Source: Triops longicaudatus
Taxonomy: Eukaryota; Arthropoda; Branchiopoda; Notostraca; Triopsidae
Assembly: GCA_022885665.1 (NCBI GenBank)
Contig: JAGQDJ010000037.1
Span: 248,001 to 312,000, forward strand
Direction: 5' to 3'
Length of the DNA: 64,000 nucleotides
How positions within the stretch are numbered: position 1 is the stretch's first letter; each line of letters opens with the position of its first letter. The notes under the pieces are model-generated. The model saw nothing but the letters and a program-made list of their open reading frames with translations. It did not search any database and was not told the origin of the DNA. Position numbers and translations under genes: made by a program. Shown one piece after another: positions 26,761 through 36,399 of this stretch.

Positions 26761-29700
26761 TTAGTCCTTCTTATCACCCTCTTCAGGGTCTTTCAATGTG
26801 TGCCATTGGGCAATTGGTCGGCGGGGTGAAGCCAACATGTCCGACCAGTGACGTAGTTCAGTTCCGGTAGCGTGGCAGCCGAGATGAACTTGTCCAATAG
26901 GGTCCGAAGTGCCAATACGATCGTAATCCACCACCGTAACGAGCAATGACACTTTCTGCGGTAAGCAAGAACCCGAAGCAATCAAGTAAATCACTTTTAT
27001 CGTCGAAAATTAAATGTACCTGAATTTGTTCAAACGGAACTTCGAAAGTAAACGACTCGTTGTAGTACGGGTTCAAAGTGCATTTCTTTATACTAGTTTT
27101 CTTCTTCTTTATTCGTTTGCCGTTCTGGATCAAGGCAATCTTCACGTATGGATCTGCAGTACATTAACGCAGAAAATTATTGCTTCTTAGTATACATTTT
27201 ATATATTTATCAATTATTTTTACCAACATAGTTTCGATTTTAATGGGCATTTTGCCGAAATGGCACGTGACCATCTGAGAGCCAAGATGACGTAAACTCC
27301 TGCCGTTCATAACGCTGTTACCCATTGGTCGCTTGGACACGGCAGGAGCTGTCGACGTCTTGGCTCACAAGATGGCGTTAAACGTCAGATAGTGATCAAT
27401 ACACATAAAATCGATAAACAAATTCCCACTAGTTCTATAGTTTTGTGACTTTCAGGTAAATGAATACGATTTCCAGAAATGATTAGATTTAGCACTAAAC
27501 ATATAATTTATGCACTAAAATCTTCAAAATACAATACAGGTTCACAAATAACAGAAAAGATGGGATATTGCAGTTAAGTAAAAAAATTTACCCGAGAGGC
27601 CACCAACGTCCATTTTCTTCAAGTTCTTCGCTTCCAGAATGACAACAGTGAGTTTACCAGCCGTGGGTACATAACGCAAGGAGAAGCAAATGTCCCCGAG
27701 CTTGTTTTCCTGTAAAATGGTAATCCAGTCCTTATTTTATTCACTATTCAACTTTAATGGTCACCAAACTACGGACAAACCTACTCTAAGAACTATTTCC
27801 CATATACGAAACCTACACCAAGCTAGAGAATCATTTTCAAAGACTAATCTAATATCTTAGAACCCTTTCGGTATACCAAACTAGCACACGGGTACTTACA
27901 CGGAATCCGATGTAGGCGATGAATGTCCCCAAAACAGGCAAGACAAGCCAAAGGGCGGGCCAAATAGGGCAAGAACAAATAAAAAGTTTCGATAAAGAAG
28001 AAAAAAAAACGGAATAATATTAAAAGAATATGAAATAAATCCTAGCAGCAAAAAATATCCTAAAAATCGTCTTATTGCTTGGCTTTTTAAATCAAATCTC
28101 ATGCTACGGAACATATAAGACGCAAGTGAATGGTACATTACGTAGAGTACCGTATTTGTCTGTACGGTACGTACACTTACTGCATGCGTAAACACATATT
28201 AACGTGCATACGACATTAATGTGTGGTTTTAATGCTTGTTAGCAACTCCACTCCAATAGGAAGCGTGGTCAATGTTTTCTTTCTTTTTTAAAGCGTGGTT
28301 TGTTTTAAATGAAGTAGCTGAATTTTAGAGACGAATGGCGTGAAATCCATGCTTATAAGGGGAAAAATAGTGCTAAACGAATGAAATCTACCTTGGTTGA
28401 CGACGGACTAATGCGGACAACAGGCGAACACAGAGAGACTCGACAATTACGAGAGTTTTACTAAGGTTTTAAGTGAATTTTTAGAAGGTCAGACTATCAA
28501 CGAACTAAGTACAATCACTAAGAAAAACCTATAGTCAAGTTACTCAGAAGAAACTCTGCACGAAGTTAGTACAGTGTAAGAATTTAACGCTCGTTACTGA
28601 GAAATAAAGGTGTGTTAATGGCTAAACGGGTTTACGTAGTGGTTTAAATGAAAACACAACTTCACAAAAAGCACCTCACAACTTATAGACTAACAATGGC
28701 TATAGAAATTCCTGCAAAGAGTATTGTAAGGTTTGTTCTGAGAGTTTTTGCGATTATAAGAGGAGAATATCAGAATTATTAAGAGATAATTGGCAACGGA
28801 TGCTTACCTGACCACCTTCGCCTTCTACGCTCTGGAGTTCTTTCCATTCTTCGATAGTTTGCGCCAAATCAACTTGACAAAGCGGGACTTTGACTTCACC
28901 GATTTGGTCGTGTTTCGAAAAGCGGTCAAAATCGTAAATAGCGAACACCAGAGTCTTACTCATGGCATCAGCATACGGCACCTAAATTTCACAACACTTA
29001 GCTATTTTAGCCGTTTTATGAGAAAAATACACCAACAAGGTGAATGGAAAATAAGGCAGAAAAACAAATTCGGGTTGCAACGTTGATTGAAAACCGAAAA
29101 GCCGCGTACAGCTTAAAACATCCACTTTCTCGTTTTAAGAACCTGACAAAGTTGAAATACCTTTCGCAATTTGGTAAGTAAGCGTGAAAACTTACTTTGA
29201 AATTAAAAGTTTCGTTGAAAACAGGGTTCAAAGTTTTGCGGTGCACTTTCGTTTCAAATTTCTTCTTCTTGTCGGGCAGTAAGTACACCTTGACGTACGG
29301 ATCCGAAGTACCACCCATGTCTAAGGCAGGGAGTTCTTCAGCTTGATGAACTGTCACGGCCAAGTTGTTGGAATTGAAGTCGTACTCGAGCTAATGACAG
29401 AAAAAGGAATAAGAGTGTGAAAGCCAGATTCGATAGTTAAGCTTCTTTTACTTTGTATTGCAGTCTTCCCAGTTTGATCTCTTCTTTCTTTTCCAACTCG
29501 TCAATAGCTTCTTCTTGGTTTTCCGTCAGTTCTTCCATATCGGGTTGAACCTTAAATGCAGATTGCAGAGTTTTATATTGAGTAGATTAGGCAAGTTTGT
29601 GCGTCTTTTTTATTTTTTTTACCTTCTCTTTATAAGCATTTCCCAGAAGCTGTACTGACTTCAAGTCAACTGCTCCTTTGAGGCCTTTTTTCGCATCTTT

Positions 29701-31676
29701 GGGCCTTCGTTTGCGGCAGCAACGCCTTATGCAGCAAAAAGTGATGAAAAGAAGCACTAAGCCCACCACTATTGAGAAAACGGAGAAAATAAGAATTAGA
29801 AGTTTTGCCTGTGCTGCCGTGATTCTAAAACTAGGCTTCCATGCTGAAGTCTCTAAGTTTTTCCAGAATTTTTACAGGCTTAAAAAGGTAAAAGAAAAAT
29901 AATAGCTTAGCTAGAGGGAGACGGGACAGTGTAGGCACTTTTCTCTTTACTTGTCAGTTCACGTGTAAACAAAACATCTTAGCTTCAAACATATTCGTGA
30001 AAGCTTACAGTTATTTTCCCTGTCAGTATTGGAAACATTGTAGATTTGCTAGTGCAAAAAGAAGCGTGATGTATCCAAGTTCTAAACGAAAACAAGAAAA
30101 GTCAGAAGAATAGCTTTGACATCCGCCATTTTGCCATGTTTGCTCCTGTGAAGTAGGTCGAATAGTTGACATTTTGAATGGTGAGGAATTGCAACGTTGC
30201 CAAGTCGTGTTTTCCGTGGTCAAAATGTCTTCAGTCCAAAGCGTATTGAATCATCACTTTGGGGTCGAAAATCCCGTTCAAAATCAGTACAGTGTATTTT
30301 AAGGTAATTTTTTGAGGGGCCATTCTTTAACTTACGGTCGACAGATAATTTTACTTTATTTTTAGATACACATATTGACCTGTAGGACGAGATTAACAGG
30401 ACTCGTTTCTTACAAATTATGCCACTAATTGCGTTTTTACTTTACTCTTTAGTGTTTTTCGACGAAGCTTTCTCCATTGACTACACAATCACTAACATTT
30501 TTTCAGTTCTGGAATGTTTGTAGTTCGTTAGCTATGATTTGCGCACTATTCGTCCTCTGTGTCAACTGTCCCCAAGGCCGTACCCAGGGGTGCTTAGAGG
30601 GTTGAAACTTTTCTTTTATTACTGGGAAGAAAGGAAGAACTATAAATGTAAAAAAAATGCATACGAAAACCCATCAGAATAAAAATCCTGGGTACGGTTC
30701 TGATCTGTCCCTTCCCTTTACTGTCTCCCATTTTTTTTTATTTTTAGAGAAATACAATTAATACGAAAAAAAATGGAAGTGAAAAAAATCAGAATAAACA
30801 TGTAAGGAAGTGTTGTAACTTTGCTTTCCCTTCCGTTTTCTCGAGACGGTTTTGGAATCGTTACCAGAGTCCAATTCGCGAAAATGGTGAAGATGCTGCG
30901 TGAAAGCTTCAATTTCAGCAGGACTCGGTGAGTCTAGCAAGAAACCAAACACACAAACATCCCCGTTGGTTGCACTGACGGAAACACCGACATGCACTTC
31001 AATGCAAGAGTTCGGGTGCAATTAAAAAGGATTGGAAGCCCAAGTGGCAAAGCACTGAATGGTTCATGAGGCAACTTACCAATTCCAATGCAGTAAAGGC
31101 CCCATACCGGAATGCCCATTTCTTTGGCCAGCTTGTCCAACTGCTCCTTGGCTTTTTCGCCCATTATTTCGGCTGTGCTTTTCGTCGCTGGCACGTCGGT
31201 AAGATCCTCTATGGGAAAAAGCAACGAAATCCACAAGTGGTAAGAATAAGTAACAAGAATCCATTAGCTGTATCGAACAACGCTGTAATGATCTTAACGC
31301 CACTTTACGAAAAATATGAGTATTTTAAAACCATAATTTTCGTTGTTTTCTTGTAGTATTTGCATGTCTTTGTACTCTTATTTATTTTCAAATTCTATTA
31401 TTGTTTTATTTGATTTTTTTAGTAGTTTTTGGCAATAAATTATACCGATTTTGTTGTTGGTTCAAATTAGAATTCTCTTCAAATTTTTGGATTTAAAAAA
31501 TTCTGTTTGATGTGTGTTTCAAGTTTAATAGTGAATAAACCTCGAGTTAACTGTTTTATTGGTTATTTACTGAGTTTACCTGAAGGATTGGTGACAGCGG
31601 GTTCATCTTCCGTCGTGGTGGCTTCATCTTCTTTGTTGTTGGATGCTCGTCGCAGCCGGTGCATCAGTACGTCCAT
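26761..31676 (-). CDS. Syt1: Synaptotagmin 1 (synaptic vesicle calcium sensor)
   Basis: Nine exons: 31676-31580, 31208-31080, 29768-29623, 29550-29452, 29390-29196, 28981-28808, 27709-27592, 27153-27020 and 26955-26761, giving 428 residues with closed phases. The ATG follows an in-frame TAA. A short luminal N-terminus leads to one membrane segment (about residues 67-89, PVWGLYCIGIVVGLVLLF), then Cys residues 87, 88, 92 and 93, typical palmitoylation sites, and a basic linker. C2A (about 150-270) has LPALDMGGTSDPYVKVY and YDFDRFSKHDQIGE. C2B (about 282-410) has MDVGGLSDPYVKI, the polybasic KRIKKKKTSIKK and VDYDRIGTSDPIG. All five calcium-binding acidic positions appear kept in each C2 domain. 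The C-terminal WHTL motif is present. The family triggers fast SNARE-mediated neurotransmitter release. Exon 3 uses the acceptor at 29770/29769, because an upstream AG would break the frame. A TTTAG acceptor just above the ATG suggests an untranslated first exon further up. Confidence 0.97.
27271..27375. other. Long imperfect hairpin in synaptotagmin 1 intron 7
   Basis: Left arm 27271-27306 and right arm 27339-27375 are complementary: CCATCT with AGATGG, GAGCCAAGA with TCTTGGCTC, and CTCCTGCCGT with ACGGCAGGAG, with small internal loops between. The loop is about 32 nt. The arms are far richer in GC than the surrounding intron. It would fold in RNA from either strand, including the synaptotagmin pre-mRNA. 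It may be a microRNA-like precursor, a structural splicing or RNA-editing element, or a relic of an inverted-repeat transposon. I recognise no known microRNA. Confidence 0.6.
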
Positions 31677-32569
31677 GTTGGCTGAGTGTGATTCACGTTA
31701 TGCGGTTCCCTAAACAGGTCCAATGTGTAGTAACATTCGCGTCATTGTTTAACTAATATCGTCGTATCTTTTTGTCTCTGTTCGTGACGTAATGAATGCG
31801 TCCTTCACGCTCTATGTCAAGTAACTGTCGCTTTGCTAATGGTGGATCAATGCGGGTTCTTGGCAGGAGGTTGTGTATTCTCCCAGATGAATCTATTGGC
31901 TCATGTTGAGAAGGTCTGCTCCAGTGCTCTACTAATCCTGGTAGTCCTACTGCCCTAGTTAGTCACTCAGTTCTGCGTGTAATCAACAAGCTCGTTGTCG
32001 AATACAGAAACCAAAAAAAGCCGCGGAATATAGCGATAACCAAAGAAAGAAGAAAAGAAGCAGCTCACTGTGGGTCGTCACCTCTGTTTTGCCTTACTGG
32101 TGGCGATTTTGCCCAATAATCAATGAAACAGGGGAGTATCAACCCCTCCTGGACAAAAACCGATCATATGTCAGCCACAAAGCAGCTCAAATATTACGCT
32201 CGTACGCCAGTTCATGGCTTTGTGCGCAGATATGCGACTCAACAATGACTAACTGCCCCTGACGTAAGCAAAAGCGATTCGTTAGCCTCGGTATGGAATT
32301 TATGTCAGAATGTCCGTGGAAGCATGAAAATAGCCCCAGTAATTAATCAAAGTCAGTTTTCTTGCCTTCAAATACATACAAATGTTTCTATATTTGTTTA
32401 CTTATCTTTTGTATAGGATTTCGAGACTATTTGTGAATGAAATATGTGTCAATATTAGTTATATTATTTTTACTTAAGGTAATCTGGCTGGAAGTAATAA
32501 TCGAAATCTATCTGAATTCATTTAATGAACTACGAGGCATTAATTTTATGCATTGTTTTCTATAAAGAT
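31677..32569. promoter_or_regulatory. 5' flank of synaptotagmin 1
   Basis: No coding exon was seen. Just above the start codon a TTTAG acceptor reads on the minus strand (about 31709), so part of this region may be an intron behind an untranslated exon. A TGACGTAA half-CRE lies at about 31,786. The stretch 31,800-32,330 is more complex and GC-richer than the flanks, consistent with regulatory sequence; this is inference only. Confidence 0.35.
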
Positions 32570-33800
32570 TTAAGAGGAAATGGCAGTAATCCAGCTTGTA
32601 GTGCCTGTAAACTTAGCGAACGTCCAAACCAAGACATATTACCATTACTGGATTTCAAAATCGTGGTAATATGTTGGAAACTGCAGATTTTTTTATATGA
32701 AGAAATACATAGAAAGACAGAAGTAGTAAAATTATTAATATAGCCTGCAACCTGAAAGGCAATCAAAGTTCATAGTGACACATCTAATGAACCGGAAAGC
32801 TAAGTTTTTATATTTATTCACGCGGAATGGGTTTCCAGCTAACTTTCGGAAATAAATAGCCAATAATATTATTTCAGATACAAAGTTAACGGTAGTTTCA
32901 AGTACCGTTCATGAATTAACAAAACATAAAGTAACAAGTAATCTTCTTAACAAAAAAAATTCATGAATTAGAAGTAAAGACTTTTGATTATCTTATGACA
33001 ACGGCTCAAGGTTTGGGTTAGCTTGGGGGTAGAAATAGGCAGTAATATCGTTTCTAATGCTTGCAAGAATTGCTACTTCAATTTTTTAGAAAAATCATTT
33101 TAATTCAGTTAATGAACAAACAAGGATATTAATTACACGGTTTTTATAGTATACGTAGGGTTTGAGTTAATTTGAGGGAAGAAATAGGCAGTAATATTAC
33201 TTACAGCTCCTTCAAGCTCAAAGTGTAAGATATTCTTTATTCAGATATACTTAAGTATGCTAGAGTTATTGATACTGACTTATTTTTAGCATATTTTGTC
33301 AGATTTTGTGCTTATTTGGGGAAAGAAATTGACAGTAATATTACTTCCGTCACCTACTAGCTCAAAGGTTAAGTTATGCCCTTTAAGATACGCTAAATTG
33401 TAATAGAAGTATTGATATTTACATATTCTTAGCAACTTTTATAAATTTCGCGCTTATTTAGGGCAAATAATAGGCAGTAATATTGCTTATAGCGCCTGTC
33501 AGTTAGAAACATTGACCTTTTTAATTTAAAGTACGTATCAGTATGCTAAAAAGATCAATGATAAAGTATTTGGTGTCAAACTGTGTGAGTTTTCGAGATA
33601 TTGTGCAGAAGAAATAGGCAGTAATACAACTTTTCCTGTTTGGAAACTTAAGGTATTAAGACGTATTCCATTTGCAAATTCTTAAGACACATGAGAAAGA
33701 CTATTATTAAATGTTTCTGCCAACAAAGCCCAGATTTGGCGCGTGTTTGCGCCTTAAGAGGAAGAAAAAGGCAGTAATATTACTGCGGCTGTTAGCTGAA
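32570..33800. repeat. Degenerate tandem array, period about 145 bp, palindromic core
   Basis: Eight or so diverged units are recognised by the core GAAATAGGCAGTAATATTACTT or close variants. GGCAGTAAT-type cores start near 32582, 32718 (weak), 32861, 33038, 33187, 33331, 33473, 33617 and 33770, giving steps of about 136-177 bp, mostly 142-149. Flanking parts also align between neighbours: TATTGATA, TTAGCA and GCTTATTT.GGG precede the core and AGCTCAAAG-like sequence follows it in several units. The core is self-complementary (AGTAATATTACT); in the last unit the perfect palindrome extends to 16 bp, GCAGTAATATTACTGC. The array lies 1-2 kb above the synaptotagmin 1 start codon. Function is unknown. 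Confidence 0.8.
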
Positions 33801-36399
33801 CACCGCGAACAGTACGAGTTCGATGCTGCGGAGAAGACAGTGAGAAAAAGAAAAAGTGGTGAAGGAGAATCAATACTCCAGAGAAGGGAGAGCTGAGGCT
33901 AGCCACGCCCACTTGCTCTGGCGAACAGGGGGCAGAGGAAGGCTTTAAGGAATAAGGACTGAATTTCTCCAAAAACGCCCCATCTACTCAACACTGACTG
34001 ACGTCACTGAAACCATAGTAACAGTATCAGTCCTTCTTCAACCTTCTCCCCTTTCCATAGTCCGCAAAAGACATGTAACCTCCACCAAATGCTAGCTAGG
34101 TCACCTTACGCGCAACTCGGGTAACTTTAAGCTCTTAACTAGGTTATCAAAGTTTTGACAGCTTTTCAAAGTAATTTCGCTGAAGAATCGAAAAATTGTT
34201 TACTAAGAGAACGGAAATAGTGTGGGTTGCTGATATATGCAGGCCTGGGTGACATTTTCCGTAGGAATGAGAAAAGTGAAACGCAGCAAAAGGGGCGGTT
34301 CGATAAGACCATAAATGCTCATGATAGCAGCCTAATTAGAACGAGCACGCAAATCCTGTTACTTGTTGGTTGCTATGAGCATATCTTCGTAAATGCAACG
34401 GTGTCAAAAAATCATCAAATTGGGATGATTTGTAAAGAAAATGCTGGTTAATACGTAAAAGCAAATATGCAGAGCGCTAATAACGTTTGCTTATAACGTA
34501 GAAAAAGTTACAAAAGGAAATAAAAGTATTCTTTAAAAATCGAGTACCCAGAGGACTTACCCAAGACACAATTTGGTAGCAACTTCACAATAGTTCTTGA
34601 AATTCTTCAAGACAAGGGACAAAGATATGTTTAGCAAAAAAACGTTGTCAGAATCACCAACAATAATCCATGTTCAGAAACCAGCGGGTCTCTGGAGATG
34701 TGTGGTTGCAACTTGAATGGATGAGGCACACTTCGCCAAAGTTAATGACACACGTCCCAGTGTAGTACTTGCCGTGCTGGATTTCGCACCAGCATCAGAA
34801 CGGAGACTAGGAGCTGGAAATGCTTTTGCGCGCAGTCAACAGCCAAAACTCCTCCGCAACGAAAATGTCTTTCTCCGGCCGGTGGCAGGGTGTACTAACG
34901 CGAGTGTCTTCCAATCAATGTTCGGCAGATGCGAAGTCCTTCGGCGCATACACGGTTTTCACCGAGGCTCCGCTGCGTCCAGTATTCGCCACGTAACCCT
35001 CTTTAAGACGATTATCCGTTCCGTGAAAATTTGCCTTAAACGCAAAAGTATCGTAAACATAGACAATACTCCATTGACGTGTTTATTGAATGTGTTTCGT
35101 GAATTACGGACTACGTAATTCAATACAAAATTCCTTGTTTCGTTGGCTTGGAACCTTCAATTTTTCCATTTTTTTTTGACATTGTATTTCTTCATTGACT
35201 AGAGAACGTAGGCGTAAGCTCATTTTGCAGATTACGTTCACTAAGAGGTTCTGAATACTAATTTAATGCGCTACGTCAAGACCAATTTAAAAAATTGCTC
35301 ACAAGCTGGTAGTAAAGACCAGAAAAAACGGTGACGCTTAATATGGAACAGCCGTTTCGGCAATACTCGCTTTTAATGAACCTCAATAATGAAAAGTGAA
35401 ACCAGGCCCAAAGGAAAGTTTGTTTTCGCGAAATCTAGTTTACGTGAGACTTGTAGCATAAATAAATGTGTTTGTCAAGTTGGGACGCATTGTAAGTGGA
35501 TCTAATCGTCCGTGTTCGCTAGGCAAACCCTTCGTAAGGAAGGAATCCAGTGTACGCTGGTTGGCAAGCCCCCCATTTTGCCTAGGATCAATAGTAAAAA
35601 CGTGGACAAGCAGCAAGCTGCCTCGGATGTATAGGAATCCCGGTTCCCTTCAATGACCGAAACGCTTTCCAACTTCTTTCGCCTCATACAATGACTTCCG
35701 TTCCCAGCAAACTCCGTCATCGCATTTGGGCAGAAATTACTTCAAACCAGAATAAAATAGTTGTCATATTCCACACATTTTACACGGTAGTGTGAAAGGC
35801 TAACTTAATTCGGTCAGGAATGACCTTAAATCAGAAATTCCATAAAAATTACCTAAAAAATCATAATAAAATTACTTTTAATTAGAAATACTGTCAGAAT
35901 AGCCTTAGACCAGAAATTTCGATGGATATTACTTTCAATCTCGACTAGGAGATTTACGAAAAAAGTTGATGAGCGCGGAACGGAATAAACTCGGTCCGTT
36001 GACAATAAATTCTGTTGTTATTTCTTCTTCTTAAAAGGGTACAAAAATGTATCTCGTTGAACTGAGCCCCCCGTTTGGAAACTACACACAGCACATAACG
36101 TAATAGTTTTATAAATAATTACACAAGCCCGGGCACTTTAAGCCCGTTGAATAAACACAACTCTCCCCCAACTCCAATTGAAGGGAAATCCAAAATGACT
36201 TAAGCTACAAATGAATAAACGAGAATAAACGAATTTTCTCTCTCACTATCGACCCGAATTATTTTTGGTTGACAGATACAAAAAGGAAGTATGCAGGTTA
36301 GGAAGGACCAAACCGTTATGGGTATAAGACAACAAAAAGAAGAAAAAAAAAAATGAAGTATGCAGGAGATGAATGAAAGCCCCTTATCGTTGACAGCTT
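33801..36399. other. Intergenic, putative regulatory elements, no gene recognised
   Basis: A GC-richer block at about 33,880-34,120 contains a CCACGCCC box, AACAGGGGGCAG (CTCF-like in look), a perfect CRE TGACGTCA (33999-34006) and an X-box-like GAAACCATAGTAAC (34009-34022). A 133-codon frame at 34717-35118 is unrecognised. Two units of a degenerate 78-bp repeat start near 35,813 and 35,891 (GTCAG.AAT..CCTTA then CAGAAATT). The segment next to 36,399 should be the 3' UTR of the BTBD10-like gene. Confidence 0.4.

Noticed and set aside
29769..29824. Longer version of synaptotagmin exon 3 starting after an upstream TTTTAG
   Set aside because: It would leave the wrong phase with exon 2 and lengthen the membrane segment; the acceptor at 29770/29769 has a strong pyrimidine tract and restores the expected sequence.
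32570..33800. CRISPR array
   Set aside because: The genome is eukaryotic; units are about 145 bp, diverged, and lack the short exact repeat and unique spacer layout.
33790..33825. NRSF/RE1-like silencer near synaptotagmin
   Set aside because: Only about two thirds of the consensus positions match, too weak to support.
34717..35118. 133-codon plus-strand frame
   Set aside because: No recognisable domain, no splice or promoter context; the block is GC-richer, which lengthens chance frames.
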